A DNA stretch of 64,000 bases. Origin: Streptomyces chromofuscus. Lineage in GTDB: Bacteria > Actinomycetota > Actinomycetes > Streptomycetales > Streptomycetaceae. A program made the translations under genes and the position numbers. Shown piece by piece: positions 35,682 through 44,588 of the stretch. The notes under the pieces are model-generated. The model ran no database searches. It was not told the origin of the DNA and was given only the letters and a program-made list of their open reading frames with translations. Location of the stretch: assembly GCF_015160875.1 (NCBI RefSeq), contig NZ_CP063374.1, positions 1,922,001 to 1,986,000 of the forward strand, given 5' to 3'. Within the stretch, counting starts at the first letter, position 1. Each line of letters starts with the position of its first letter.

Positions 35682-35918
35682 TCAGCTCGCGCCGTTCTCC
35701 GTGGTCTGCTCGTCGCCGATCAGCCGGAAGTGCTCCAGCACGTCCTCCGCGGGGTCGTCCACCTGGCCGAGGTTGACCAGGCCGATCCGCGGGCCGTTGT
35801 GGGAACCCGTGTTGGTCTCGTCGGCGTGCGCGACGCCCGCCGGGAGCCAGTACACCGTCGCCACGGCGACCACCCCGGCCAGCCGACGCACCGCGATCCT
35901 CGCCCGCTCGTTCGTCAT
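35682..35918 (-). CDS. Small secreted protein
   Basis: The 78-residue product has a signal peptide (MTNERARIAVRRLAGV, hydrophobic core, site near VAHA-DE). The mature acidic peptide contains GSHNGPRIGLVNLGQVDD and no cysteines. ATG 35918 has GAGGAC 8 nt upstream. Similar short exported proteins are widespread in Streptomyces, but no activity is known to me. Confidence 0.7.
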   Translation of the reverse strand: MTNERARIAVRRLAGVVAVATVYWLPAGVAHADETNTGSHNGPRIGLVNLGQVDDPAEDVLEHFRLIGDEQTTENGAS

Positions 35919-36104
35919 TGCTCAGTCCTCGTCTCACCGTCTCGGCATCCGACCGGACACTGGGTCCACCGGGATCATCTGCCGGAAGCCACCCGAGGTC
36001 ACGGAGGGTAATCCTTTTAAGTGATCGTCCTGAGCTGCGACAAGCGTCGTGCCGGGGGCCAACTCGGTTGCGGCGGGGTGGGTGGTGCCGGAGAGGATAC
36101 GTGG

Positions 36105-36491
36105 ATGGACAGTGCCCAGGACGACGTGAACGCCGCGATCGCGGGCGAGTTGCAACTGATGGACCCGCGTGTCCGCGCCTCGCGCGAACGCGCCGGGCGG
36201 CTTCTCGACCCGGAGTTCGTCGAGGTCGGCGGGTCGGGGCGGCGGTGGACGTATGAGACCATGCTCGCCGAGTTGGCCGACCATCCCGGCAGTTCGACGG
36301 ACGCTCCCCGTTACGAACCGTCAGCGATCTCAGGGGTGTCGCTCGCCCCGGGCGTGGTGCATCTGACGTTCGAGACCATGCTCGGCGAACGCAGGACCAG
36401 GCACAGCTCGATCTGGCGCAAGACGGACGAAGCCGCGGGTTGGCGGATGTATTACCACCACGCCACCCGCGTGCCACCCGGCGTGGACTGA
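36105..36491 (+). CDS. NTF2-like (DUF4440) protein
   Basis: The 128-residue protein has the alpha+beta NTF2/SnoaL-like cone pattern: an N-terminal helix (DDVNAAIAGELQLMD), LLDPEFVEVGGSGRRWTYETML, and beta strands ending SSIWRKTDEAAGWRMYYHHAT. Members bind small ligands or act as unspecialised enzymes, and no substrate can be deduced. ATG 36105 has GGAGAGG 8 nt upstream. Confidence 0.8.
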   Translation: MDSAQDDVNAAIAGELQLMDPRVRASRERAGRLLDPEFVEVGGSGRRWTYETMLAELADHPGSSTDAPRYEPSAISGVSLAPGVVHLTFETMLGERRTRHSSIWRKTDEAAGWRMYYHHATRVPPGVD

Positions 36492-36553
36492 GCGCAGGCC
36501 GCCGCCGGCAGACGAGCGCGCACGCCGGGTGTTCCTCGCAGGCCCTCAGCCGA

Positions 36554-36964
36554 TCAGGCGGGAATCCAACCGGGCCACTGTGGCGGGACGTTGCTCGGGG
36601 GGCAGAGGCCGGAGTCGCCGGGATAGCCCTCCAGCGTTCCCCGGGTCGCGAAGAGCCACCATGCGAGCCACACCGTCGCGACGACCACCAGCAGCGTCGG
36701 CAGGAAGACGCGGACCGGCGTCGGCGCGTGGAGCACCAGGCATCGGCCGACGGCGCGCGCCGCGAGCCCGACGAGTGCCTCGGCCACCACGACCACGGGG
36801 AACAAAAAGGTGAGCTCGAAGCGTCCCCCGGCCTCGTAACCCGCGTCGCAGTACGCGCGCGCCCAGGCGACCAGCGACCACGCGACGCAGCCCATGGCGG
36901 CTCCGAACAGCGCGGAGCCCGCCCAGGGGAGACAGGATTCGGATCTCGGCTCGGCTGCGTCCAC
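36554..36964 (-). CDS. Small membrane protein, unknown
   Basis: The leftward frame encodes about 136 residues with three to four hydrophobic helices (GSALFGAAMGCVAWSLVAWA, ELTFLFPVVVVAEALVGLAA, VFLPTLLVVVATVWLAWWLF) and a C-terminal GDSGLCPPSNVPPQWP segment. The start is uncertain: GTG 36964 has no ribosome site, and an internal ATG near 36895 has GGAG upstream but cuts the first helix. The 5' side merges with an integrase relic, so the gene may have lost its original beginning. Confidence 0.55.
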   Translation of the reverse strand: MDAAEPRSESCLPWAGSALFGAAMGCVAWSLVAWARAYCDAGYEAGGRFELTFLFPVVVVAEALVGLAARAVGRCLVLHAPTPVRVFLPTLLVVVATVWLAWWLFATRGTLEGYPGDSGLCPPSNVPPQWPGWIPA

Positions 36965-37034
36965 GGCATGACACGACGTCGAACACGCCGTTCGCGGTTC
37001 CGGAGTGGGCCGGTGAAGGTCTACGACGCGACCC

Positions 37035-37217
37035 CTCCGGGTTCCGGAAGACCCGATCGACGGCGGCCCGCGTACGCGCTTCACTGTTCGGCATGAGGGG
37101 CGTGTACGTGCGGAGCGTGAAGCTCGGGTCGTGGCGACCGAGGTACTCGCTCAGGGCCCTGATGCTCTCCCCGGCGTCCAGGAGCACAGCGGCCCGTCCG
37201 AGCTCAGCCGACGTCAA
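37035..37217 (-). pseudogene. Tyrosine-recombinase (phage-type integrase) C-terminal relic
   Basis: Leftward translation gives LLDAGESIRALSEYLGRHDPS, then FTLRTYTPLMPNSEARTRAAVDRVF. This is the end of an actinobacterial phage/plasmid integrase around the catalytic tyrosine (RTYTPLM, usually RTYTHLM). The arginine and histidine motifs and the whole N-terminus are missing. Downstream the frame runs into unrelated sequence. It marks a lost integrated element. Confidence 0.6.
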
Positions 37218-37229
37218 CCGACAACGACA

Positions 37230-37269
37230 GAAGCCCACGGTATCTGAGCTGGTCAGAGCCGTGGGCTTC
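37230..37269. repeat. Long imperfect hairpin next to integrase relic
   Basis: GAAGCCCACGG (37230-37240) pairs with CCGTGGGCTTC (37259-37269). Inside, TCTGA (37243-37247) pairs with TCAGA (37253-37257). It abuts the integrase fragment and could be a terminator or the remains of an element end. The remaining bases to 37449 show only a CGGCGG/CCGCCG hairpin near 37424-37445, a probable dapD terminator. Confidence 0.5.
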
Positions 37270-37449
37270 GTTGGCCTCGCTGGTCAGCGAGAGCCTTGGT
37301 CAATAGACCGGCTGCTTCCCGCGGTTGCCGAGGCTTTCCAGAAACCGGATAGGCGTTCAACGATGACCAACGCGACACCTGCCGACAGCTCAAAGCAGCA
37401 GGTCAGGGCGTTGATCGAGACGGCGGCCGCAGGTCACCGCCGCCGATGA

Positions 37450-38439
37450 TCAGTTGTGGCTGTGCAGGATCTCGTTCAGGCCGCCCCACTCGGCGTTGTT
37501 CGGACGCGCCTCGACCGTGCCGGTGACGGAGTTGCGCCGGAAGAGGATGTTGGAGGCGCCGGACAGCTCGCGGGCCTTGACGATCTGGCCGTCGGGCAGG
37601 GTGACGCGGGTCCCGGCGGTGAGGTACAGGCCCGCCTCGACGACACAGTCGTCACCGAGCGCGATGCCGATGCCGGCCTCGGCTCCGACGAGGGAACGCC
37701 GGCCGATGGCCACCCGCTCCTTGCCGCCGCCGGACAGGGTGCCCATGGTGGAGGCGCCGCCGCCGATGTCGGAGCCGTCGCCGACGATGACGCCCTGGGA
37801 GATCCGGCCCTCCACCATCGACGTGCCGAGGGTGCCGGCGTTGAAGTTGACGAAGCCCTCGTGCATGACGGTGGTGCCGGCGGCGAGGTGGGCGCCGAGG
37901 CGGACGCGGTCGGCGTCGGCGATGCGGACGCCCGCGGGGGCCACGTAGTCGGTCATGCGCGGGAACTTGTCGACGCCGAAGACGCTCAGGTGCAGGCCGC
38001 GGGCTCGGGCGGCGAGCCGTACGGTCTCCAGGGTGTCCACGGCGACCGGGCCGAGGGAGGTCCAGGCGACGTTGGCGAGCAGGCCGAAGATGCCGTCCAG
38101 GTTCGGCTCGTTCGGCTTGACCAGCCGGTGCGAGAGCACGTGCAGGCGCAGGTAGGCGTCGTGGGTGTCGAGCGGCTTGTCGTCGACGGAGGAGATGACC
38201 GTCCGGACCGCCACGACCTCCACGCCGCGCACCTCGTCCTTGCCGAGGGCCGCGACGCCGTGCTCGCCGAGCAGCTCGGCGGTGCGCGCCTCGTCGAGGC
38301 GCTCGGTGCCGGCCGGGCCGGGCTCGGTGGCCAGCTCGGGCGCGGGGAACCAGGTGTCGAGAACAGTGCCGTCAGCGGCGATCGTGGCAAGGCCGGCGGC
38401 CGCGGCGCCGGTGGTGCGAGGAGCAGTCGTGTCGGTCAT
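37450..38439 (-). CDS. dapD: Tetrahydrodipicolinate N-succinyltransferase
   Basis: The 329-residue enzyme transfers succinyl from succinyl-CoA in the succinylase branch of diaminopimelate synthesis. It is the long actinobacterial type: an N-terminal alpha/beta domain, a left-handed beta-helix of hexapeptide repeats ([18 protein letters not shown]..., [14 protein letters not shown]), and a C-terminal cap ending in [17 protein letters not shown] 38439 gives the typical [12 protein letters not shown] start. It stands alone between the integrase relic and the suf terminator, with an operator-like dyad about 185 bp upstream. Confidence 0.93.
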   Translation of the reverse strand: MTDTTAPRTTGAAAAGLATIAADGTVLDTWFPAPELATEPGPAGTERLDEARTAELLGEHGVAALGKDEVRGVEVVAVRTVISSVDDKPLDTHDAYLRLHVLSHRLVKPNEPNLDGIFGLLANVAWTSLGPVAVDTLETVRLAARARGLHLSVFGVDKFPRMTDYVAPAGVRIADADRVRLGAHLAAGTTVMHEGFVNFNAGTLGTSMVEGRISQGVIVGDGSDIGGGASTMGTLSGGGKERVAIGRRSLVGAEAGIGIALGDDCVVEAGLYLTAGTRVTLPDGQIVKARELSGASNILFRRNSVTGTVEARPNNAEWGGLNEILHSHN

Positions 38440-38622
38440 GAGGGAAACCTAACCGGCGGAACGCCACGGATGCGAACCCGGGCGCCCGCGTCTCAGGTGA
38501 CGGGCGGTACGGGTCCCCGCCGACGGTCCGCTCCGAGGCGGGCGGTGAGCTCGGTCAACATCCCTCTTGCTCGGGGGTGGCGCGGAGTCCGGGGAGTCCT
38601 GGGATGGGGGCCAGCGTACGCA

Positions 38623-38648
38623 CCGTTGTGTACAGGCGTACACAACGG
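38623..38648. promoter_or_regulatory. 26-bp palindromic operator upstream of dapD
   Basis: CCGTTGTGTAC (38623-38633) and GTACACAACGG (38638-38648) are a perfect 11-bp dyad around AGGC. Read leftward, a TACGCT -10-like hexamer (38613-38618) lies just downstream, so a protein bound here would sit over the dapD promoter. The regulator is unknown. Confidence 0.6.
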
Positions 38649-38655
38649 CGGGAAA

Positions 38656-38707
38656 AGAGCAGGCTTCGTCAACCACGAGGAGGAAGAGCAGGCTCCGTCG
38701 ACCACGA
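38656..38707. repeat. Imperfect 23-bp direct repeat
   Basis: The 23-mers at 38656-38678 and 38685-38707 (both beginning AGAGCAGGCT) differ at two positions and are 29 bp apart. They lie between the palindrome and the suf terminator. Confidence 0.55.
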
Positions 38708-38716
38708 CGGGTACGA

Positions 38717-38749
38717 CAGTGGCCCCCGGCGGGACGCCGGGGGCCACTG
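38717..38749 (-). terminator. Terminator of the suf operon
   Basis: A perfect 14-bp stem (arms 38717-38730 and 38736-38749) closes a GGGAC loop, 22 bp beyond the last suf stop codon. Confidence 0.85.
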
Positions 38750-38770
38750 ACAGGAACGGGGAGCGCGGGC

Positions 38771-39103
38771 TCAGACGTTGAAGCCCAGCGCCCGCAGCTG
38801 CTCGCGACCGTCGTCCGTGATCTTGTCCGGCCCCCACGGCGGCATCCAGACCCAGTTGATGCGCAGCTCGCTGACCAGGCCGTCCGTGGCGGACTTGGCC
38901 TGGTCCTCGATGACGTCCGTGAGCGGGCAGGCCGCGGACGTCAGGGTCATGTCGACGGTCGCGATGTTCGCGTCGTCGATGTGGATGCCGTAAATCAGGC
39001 CGAGGTTGACGACGTCGATGCCCAGCTCGGGATCGACGACGTCCATCAGGGCCTCACGGAGCTCCTCCTCCGAGGCCGGTTTCATCTCCACGGTCTCGCT
39101 CAT
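38771..39103 (-). CDS. sufT: SufT/PaaD-like (MIP18 family) Fe-S maturation protein
   Basis: The 110-residue DUF59/MIP18 protein helps deliver or mature iron-sulfur clusters. It shows the family core DVVDPELGIDVVNLGLIYG and the conserved cysteine in TSAACPLTD. ATG 39103 has AAGGAAG upstream and overlaps the sufU stop by 4 bp. It is the last gene of the operon and is followed by the terminator. Confidence 0.87.
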   Translation of the reverse strand: MSETVEMKPASEEELREALMDVVDPELGIDVVNLGLIYGIHIDDANIATVDMTLTSAACPLTDVIEDQAKSATDGLVSELRINWVWMPPWGPDKITDDGREQLRALGFNV

Positions 39104-39564
39104 GCCGTCTTCCTTTCGGCGTCGGCGCCCAGCGCCTGGGCCGTCGCGTCCTTCCACGCCATCCAGCTCAGGAGGGCGCACTTCACCCGGGCCGGGTACT
39201 TGGAGACACCCGCGAACGCGACCGCGTCCTCCAGGATGTCCTCCATCGCGTCGTCCGGTTCGATCTTCCCCTTCGACTGCATCAGCTCCAGGAAGGTCTC
39301 CTGGATCCGCTGCGCGTCGGCCAGCTCCTTGCCGACGAGGAGCTCGTTCAGTACGGAGGCGGAGGCCTGGCTGATCGAGCAGCCCTGACCCTCGTACGAG
39401 ACGTCACTGATCGTCGAGCCGTCGTACTTCACCCGCAGGGTGATCTCGTCGCCGCAGGTCGGGTTCACATGGTGCACCTCGGCGTCGCCATCCCGCAGAC
39501 CACGCCCGTGAGGGTGCTTGTAGTGGTCCAGGATGACTTCCTGGTACATGGAATCCAGTTTCAC
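39100..39564 (-). CDS. sufU: SufU-type sulfur-transfer protein
   Basis: The 154-residue IscU-like zinc protein accepts sulfur from SufS and passes it to SufBCD. Zinc/active cysteines are in NPTCGDEI, GQGCSISQAS and VKCALLSW, and the SufU-specific insertion between the second and third is present. GTG 39564 (MKLDSMYQEV) was taken as start; the internal ATG 39549 is possible. Only 16 bp separate it from sufS. Confidence 0.9.
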   Translation of the reverse strand: MKLDSMYQEVILDHYKHPHGRGLRDGDAEVHHVNPTCGDEITLRVKYDGSTISDVSYEGQGCSISQASASVLNELLVGKELADAQRIQETFLELMQSKGKIEPDDAMEDILEDAVAFAGVSKYPARVKCALLSWMAWKDATAQALGADAERKTA

Positions 39565-39580
39565 CGTTTCAGCACGCCCC

Positions 39581-40837
39581 TCAGCCGAAGAAGTTCCGTA
39601 CGTGCTCCAGGCCGTCGACCAGAGCGTCGATCTCGGCCGGCGTGGAGTACAGATAGAACGACGCTCGCGTGGTCGCAGGAATTCCGTAGCGCAGGCACAC
39701 CGGACGGGCGCAGTGGTGACCCACACGGACCGCGATGCCCTGCTCGTCCAGGACCTGGCCCACGTCGTGCGGGTGGATGTCACCGAGGGTGAAGGAGATC
39801 GCGGCGCCGCGCTCCTCGGCCGTGGTGGGGCCGATGATGCGTAGGTCGGGGACCTCCGTCAGGCGCTTGACCGCGTACTCGGTGAGCGCGTGCTCGTGGG
39901 CGAGGATCTTGTCCATGCCGATCGAGTTCAGGTAGTCGATCGCCGCGCCCAGCCCGACCGCCTGCGCGATCGGCGGGGTGCCCGCCTCGAACTTGTGCGG
40001 CGCGGGGGCGTACGTCGAGGAGTGCATCGACACCGTCTCGATCATCTCGCCGCCGCCGAGGAACGGAGGCAGGTCCTCCAGCAGCTCCTGGCGGCCCCAC
40101 AGGACGCCGATGCCCGTCGGGCCGCACATCTTGTGCCCGGTGAAGGCGACGAAGTCGGCCTGGAGCGCCTGCACGTCCAGCGGCATGTGCGGCGCGGCCT
40201 GCGAGGCGTCGATGCACACGAGCGCGCCCACCTCCTGCGCGCGGCGCACTATCGCCTCGACCGGGTTGAAGGTGCCGAGGATGTTGGACACCAGCACGAA
40301 GGAGACGATCTTCGTCTTCTCCGTGATGATCTCGTCGATGTTGGAGAGGTCGAGCCGGCCGTCGTCGGTCAGGCCGAACCACTTCAGCTTCGCGCCCGTG
40401 CGCTGCGCCAGCAGCTGCCACGGCACGATGTTGCTGTGGTGCTCCATCTCCGTGATGACGATCTCGGTCTCGGAGTCCACCCGGTAGGGCTCGTCGGCCC
40501 AGCCGAGCATGTTCGCCACGAGGTTCAGCGACTCGGAGGCGTTCTTGGTGAAGATCACCTCGTCGCGGCTGGGCGCGTTGATGAACGCGGCGACCTTGTC
40601 GCGCGCGCCCTCGTACAGCGCCGTGGCCTCCTCGGCGAGCACATGCACACCGCGGTGGACGTTGGCGTTGTAGCGCTCGTAGTACTCACTGAGGGCGTCC
40701 AGCACCTGCCGCGGCTTCTGCGAGGTCGCCGCGTTGTCCAGGTACACGAGCTTCCTGCCGTCGTGGACCTGTCGCTCCAGAACGGGGAAGTCCTTGCGGA
40801 TCGCCTCGGTGTCGAGGAGGCCCGGCAGCTGTGTCAC
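39581..40837 (-). CDS. sufS: Cysteine desulfurase SufS
   Basis: The 418-residue PLP enzyme removes sulfur from cysteine for cluster assembly. The PLP lysine is Lys237 in FTGHKMCGP, and the persulfide cysteine is Cys376 in GHHCARP, placed as in group II desulfurases. MEHHSNIVPW is also conserved. GTG 40837 overlaps the sufC stop (GTGA), so it is translationally coupled. It works with SufU encoded next. Confidence 0.95.
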   Translation of the reverse strand: MTQLPGLLDTEAIRKDFPVLERQVHDGRKLVYLDNAATSQKPRQVLDALSEYYERYNANVHRGVHVLAEEATALYEGARDKVAAFINAPSRDEVIFTKNASESLNLVANMLGWADEPYRVDSETEIVITEMEHHSNIVPWQLLAQRTGAKLKWFGLTDDGRLDLSNIDEIITEKTKIVSFVLVSNILGTFNPVEAIVRRAQEVGALVCIDASQAAPHMPLDVQALQADFVAFTGHKMCGPTGIGVLWGRQELLEDLPPFLGGGEMIETVSMHSSTYAPAPHKFEAGTPPIAQAVGLGAAIDYLNSIGMDKILAHEHALTEYAVKRLTEVPDLRIIGPTTAEERGAAISFTLGDIHPHDVGQVLDEQGIAVRVGHHCARPVCLRYGIPATTRASFYLYSTPAEIDALVDGLEHVRNFFG

Positions 40838-41598
40838 GCGGATGCGCCACCCTTCGTGTATGCCTCGTAGCCCTCGTTCTCCAGCTTGTCGGCGAGCTCG
40901 GCGCCGCCGGACTCGACGATGCGACCGGCCGAGAAGACGTGGACGTAGTCGGGCTTGATGTAGCGGAGGATCCGCGTGTAGTGCGTGATCAGCAGGGTGC
41001 CGACCTCACCGGTCTCGCGGACGCGGTTGACGCCCTCGGAGACGACGCGCAGCGCGTCGACGTCCAGGCCGGAGTCGGTCTCGTCCAGGATGGCGACCTT
41101 CGGCCGGAGCAGTTCCAGCTGGAGGATCTCGTGGCGCTTCTTCTCACCGCCGGAGAAGCCCTCGTTGACGTTGCGCTCGGCGAAGGCGGGGTCGATGGAG
41201 AGGCGCTCCATGGCCTCCTTGACCTCCTTCACCCAGGTGCGCAGCTTGGGGGCCTCGCCGCGGACCGCGGTGGCGGAGGTGCGCAGGAAGTTGGAGACCG
41301 AGACGCCGGGGACCTCGACCGGGTACTGCATCGCGAGGAACAGCCCGGCGCGGGCGCGCTCGTCGACGGACATCTCCAGGACGTCCTCGCCGTCGAGCGT
41401 GACGGTGCCGCCGGTGATCGTGTACTTCGGGTGACCCGCCAGCGAGTAGGCGAGGGTCGACTTGCCCGAGCCATTGGGGCCCATGATGGCGTGCGTCTCG
41501 CCCTGCTTCACGGTCAGGTCGACGCCCTTGAGGATCTCCTTCGTGGCGTTGTCGGCCTCGACGGTGACGTGCAGGTCTCGGATTTCAAGCGTTGCCAT
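40834..41598 (-). CDS. sufC: SufC ATPase of the SufBCD scaffold
   Basis: The 254-residue ABC ATPase energises the SufBCD scaffold and is soluble, with no transporter partner. It has Walker A GPNGSGKST, the SufC-type signature FSGGEKKR, and Walker B VAILDETDSGLD. It lies 7 bp after the Rieske gene and overlaps sufS by 4 bp. Confidence 0.95.
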   Translation of the reverse strand: MATLEIRDLHVTVEADNATKEILKGVDLTVKQGETHAIMGPNGSGKSTLAYSLAGHPKYTITGGTVTLDGEDVLEMSVDERARAGLFLAMQYPVEVPGVSVSNFLRTSATAVRGEAPKLRTWVKEVKEAMERLSIDPAFAERNVNEGFSGGEKKRHEILQLELLRPKVAILDETDSGLDVDALRVVSEGVNRVRETGEVGTLLITHYTRILRYIKPDYVHVFSAGRIVESGGAELADKLENEGYEAYTKGGASA

Positions 41599-41605
41599 GG
41601 GTGCC

Positions 41606-41926
41606 TCAGGACTCCTGGGTGAGGGAGACGAGTACGTCGTCCCCTTCGATCTTTACGGGGTATACGGGGACGGGGCGCGTCGCGGGGAGGCCGGACGGCT
41701 TGCCGGTACGCAGGTCGAACGAGGACCCGTGCAGCCAGCACTCGATCTGGCAGTCCTCCACCTCGCCCTCGGAGAGCGAGACGTTCGCGTGGGAGCAGAT
41801 GTCGTGGATCGCGAACACTTCGCCCTCGGTCTGCACGATGGACACCGGGGTGCCGTCGAGTTCCACCCGCTTCGGGGTGCCCTCCTCCAGCTCGCTCAGT
41901 GCGCAGGCGCGTACGAAGGTGGTCAT
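41606..41926 (-). CDS. Rieske-type [2Fe-2S] ferredoxin of the suf operon
   Basis: The 106-residue soluble Rieske protein resembles ferredoxin components of ring-hydroxylating dioxygenases and NirD. The cluster ligands are C-x-H in CSHAN and C-x2-H in CWLHG. ATG 41926 overlaps the sufD stop by 4 bp. No oxygenase is nearby. Its fixed place in actinobacterial suf operons suggests electron supply for cluster assembly, which is inference. Confidence 0.9.
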   Translation of the reverse strand: MTTFVRACALSELEEGTPKRVELDGTPVSIVQTEGEVFAIHDICSHANVSLSEGEVEDCQIECWLHGSSFDLRTGKPSGLPATRPVPVYPVKIEGDDVLVSLTQES

Positions 41927-43107
41927 GCGACCGACGCCTCCAGCTCCTCATCGATCTTGGCGATCAGGCGCTCCTCGATGTCCGGGACGCCGATCTGCTG
42001 GACCAGCTCGGCGAAGAAGCCGCGGACCACCAGCCGGCGGGCCTCGTGCTCCGGGATGCCGCGGGCCATCAGGTAGAACAGCTGCTCGTCGTCGAAGCGG
42101 CCGGTGGCGGACGCGTGTCCGGCGCCGACGATCTCGCCGGTCTCGATCTCCAGGTTCGGCACCGAGTCGACCCGCGCGCCGTCCGTCAGGACGAGGTTGC
42201 GGTTCATCTCGTACGTGTCCGTGCCCTCGGCCTTGGCCTCGATCAGCACGTCACCGATCCACACGGCGTGCGCCTCTTCGCCCTGGAGCGCGCCCTTGTA
42301 GACGACGTTGGACTTGCAGTGCGGGGTGTTGTGGGTGACCAGCAGGCGGTGCTCCTGGTGCTGCCCGGCGTCGGTGAAGTACAGGCCGAACAGCTCGGCC
42401 TCGCCGCCGGTCCCGGCGTACTGCACGCGCGGGTGCAGTCGTACGACGTCGCCGCCGAAGGTGACCACGACGGACTTGAAGGAGGCGTCCCGGCCGACGA
42501 GGGCGTTGTGCTGGGCCACGTGCACGGCCTTGTCGTCCCAGTCCTGGACGGAGACGACGGTCAGCTTGGCGCCGTCGCCGAGGACGTACTCCACGTTGGC
42601 GGCGAGCACGGCGTCACCGGTGTGGTCGATGACGACGACGGCCTCGGCGAAGGCTCCCAGCTCGACGACCTGGTGGCCGTAGGCGACCCCGCCCTGGCCG
42701 TGCACGGCGATGCGGATCGGCTCGGTGAGGACCGTCTCCTTGGGGACGGTGACGACACCGGCCTTCTCGAACGCCGAGTACGCCTGGGCGGCGACGCGGT
42801 CCACCGGGGTGCCGGTCCTGCCGAGCCGTGCGTCGTCACGACCGACGGTCTCGACGACGACGCCTGCGGGGGCCTCGACCTCGATCCGCACACCGTCTCC
42901 GGTGGCGACGGCGGTGCCGTCGTGCAGGCCGCGCAGGCGCTCCAGCGGGGTGAACCGCCACTCCTCCTCACGGCCGTGCGGGACCGGGAAGTCCGCCACG
43001 TCGAAGGACGGGGGCGCGCTCATGCGCGAGACGACGGTCGACTCCGCGGCGACCGCGATCGAACCGGCGGTGGTCGACCCGACCGGGATGTTCTGAGCCT
43101 CAGCCAT
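41923..43107 (-). CDS. sufD: SufD, Fe-S assembly scaffold subunit
   Basis: The 394-residue SufB/SufD-family protein contributes the beta-helix core that pairs with SufB and SufC. Recognisable parts are the N-terminal HGREEEWRFTPLERL motif and the C-terminal SATGRFDDEQLFYLMARGI segment with its conserved helix. ATG 43107 was chosen because it gives the usual MAEAQNIPVGS start, although the purine-rich GGAAAGAGAG lies rather far upstream. It is preceded by a 59-bp gap after sufB. Confidence 0.92.
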   Translation of the reverse strand: MAEAQNIPVGSTTAGSIAVAAESTVVSRMSAPPSFDVADFPVPHGREEEWRFTPLERLRGLHDGTAVATGDGVRIEVEAPAGVVVETVGRDDARLGRTGTPVDRVAAQAYSAFEKAGVVTVPKETVLTEPIRIAVHGQGGVAYGHQVVELGAFAEAVVVIDHTGDAVLAANVEYVLGDGAKLTVVSVQDWDDKAVHVAQHNALVGRDASFKSVVVTFGGDVVRLHPRVQYAGTGGEAELFGLYFTDAGQHQEHRLLVTHNTPHCKSNVVYKGALQGEEAHAVWIGDVLIEAKAEGTDTYEMNRNLVLTDGARVDSVPNLEIETGEIVGAGHASATGRFDDEQLFYLMARGIPEHEARRLVVRGFFAELVQQIGVPDIEERLIAKIDEELEASVA

Positions 43108-43166
43108 GGCTGTCGTTGTGCTCTCTTTCCTACGTCTAGAAATCGGGAGGCTGCCGGAGGGCGGTC

Positions 43167-44588
43167 TTAGCCGACCGCGCCTTCCATCTGCAGCTCGATC
43201 AGCCGGTTGAGCTCGAGGGCGTACTCCATGGGCAGCTCCTTGGCGATCGGCTCGACGAAGCCGCGCACGATCATCGCCATCGCCTCGTCCTCGCTCAGAC
43301 CGCGGCTCATCAGGTAGAAGAGCTGGTCCTCGGAGACCTTGGAGACGGTCGCCTCGTGGCCCATGGACACGTCGTCCTCGCGGACGTCGACGTACGGGTA
43401 TGTGTCCGAGCGGGAGATGGTGTCGACGAGCAGCGCGTCGCACAGCACGTTGGACTTGGAACCCGGGGCACCCTCGCCGATCTCGATGAGACCGCGGTAG
43501 GAGGTACGGCCACCGCCACGCGCCACCGACTTGGAGACGATGTTGGAGGAGGTGTTGGGGGCCATGTGGACCATCTTGGCGCCGGCATCCTGGTGCTGCC
43601 CCTCGCCCGCGAAGGCGATGGAGAGGGTCTCGCCCTTGGCGTGCTCGCCCATCAGGTAGACGGCCGGGTACTTCATCGTCACCTTGGAGCCGATGTTGCC
43701 GTCGATCCACTCCATGGTCGCGCCCTCGTAGGCGACGGCGCGCTTGGTGACCAGGTTGTAGACGTTGTTCGACCAGTTCTGGATGGTCGTGTAGCGGCAG
43801 CGGGCGTTCTTCTTGACGATGATCTCGACGACCGCGGAGTGCAGCGAGTCCGACTTGTAGATCGGGGCCGTGCAACCCTCGACGTAGTGCACGTAGGCAC
43901 CCTCGTCGACGATGATCAAGGTCCGCTCGAACTGGCCCATGTTCTCCGTGTTGATGCGGAAGTAGGCCTGGAGCGGGATCTCGACGTGCACGCCCTTCGG
44001 GACGTAGATGAAGGAGCCGCCGGACCACACGGCGGTGTTCAGCGCGGCGAACTTGTTGTCACCGGCCGGGATGACCGTGCCGAAGTACTCCTTGAAGAGC
44101 TCCGGGTGCTCCTTCAGCGCGGTGTCGGTGTCGAGGAAGATGACGCCCTGCTCCTCCAGGTCCTCCCGGATCTGGTGGTAGACGACCTCGGACTCGTACT
44201 GGGCCGCGACACCGGCGACGAGGCGCTGCTTCTCCGCCTCGGGGATGCCCAGCTTGTCGTACGTGTTCTTGATGTCCTCGGGCAGGTCCTCCCAGGACTC
44301 CGCCTGCTTCTCCGTGGAGCGCACGAAGTACTTGATGTTGTCGAAGTCGATGCCCGACAGGTCCGAGCCCCAGTTCGGCATGGGCTTCTTCTCGAAGAGC
44401 TTCAGGCCCTTGAGGCGGAGCTTGGTCATCCACTCCGGCTCGGACTTCTTCGAGGAGATGTCCCGGACGACGTCCTCGTTCAGGCCGCGCTTCGCTGCGG
44501 CGCCGGCCTCGTCGGAGTCGGCCCAGCCGTATTCGTACTTGCCCAGGCCCTCGAGTTCGGGGTGGGCAGTCTCCGTGGGGAGAGTCAT
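43167..44588 (-). CDS. sufB: SufB, Fe-S assembly scaffold subunit
   Basis: The 473-residue scaffold protein is where the nascent cluster is built. Motifs include GKYEYGW near the N-terminus, [14 protein letters not shown], the cysteine-bearing [26 protein letters not shown] and [22 protein letters not shown] 44588 has GGAGGAA upstream and overlaps the sufR stop by 4 bp, so repressor and scaffold are co-translated. Confidence 0.95.
   Translation of the reverse strand: MTLPTETAHPELEGLGKYEYGWADSDEAGAAAKRGLNEDVVRDISSKKSEPEWMTKLRLKGLKLFEKKPMPNWGSDLSGIDFDNIKYFVRSTEKQAESWEDLPEDIKNTYDKLGIPEAEKQRLVAGVAAQYESEVVYHQIREDLEEQGVIFLDTDTALKEHPELFKEYFGTVIPAGDNKFAALNTAVWSGGSFIYVPKGVHVEIPLQAYFRINTENMGQFERTLIIVDEGAYVHYVEGCTAPIYKSDSLHSAVVEIIVKKNARCRYTTIQNWSNNVYNLVTKRAVAYEGATMEWIDGNIGSKVTMKYPAVYLMGEHAKGETLSIAFAGEGQHQDAGAKMVHMAPNTSSNIVSKSVARGGGRTSYRGLIEIGEGAPGSKSNVLCDALLVDTISRSDTYPYVDVREDDVSMGHEATVSKVSEDQLFYLMSRGLSEDEAMAMIVRGFVEPIAKELPMEYALELNRLIELQMEGAVG

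Larger units (their letters stand above)
38440..38770. other. Intergenic region upstream of dapD
   Basis: The 331 bp between the suf operon end and dapD hold the suf terminator, a 23-bp imperfect direct repeat and a 26-bp palindrome. Open frames here are shadows and no gene is seen. Confidence 0.6.

Noticed and set aside
37093..37449. 118-codon plus-strand ORF beside dapD
   Set aside because: It runs antisense through the integrase relic and the hairpin and has no family signature.
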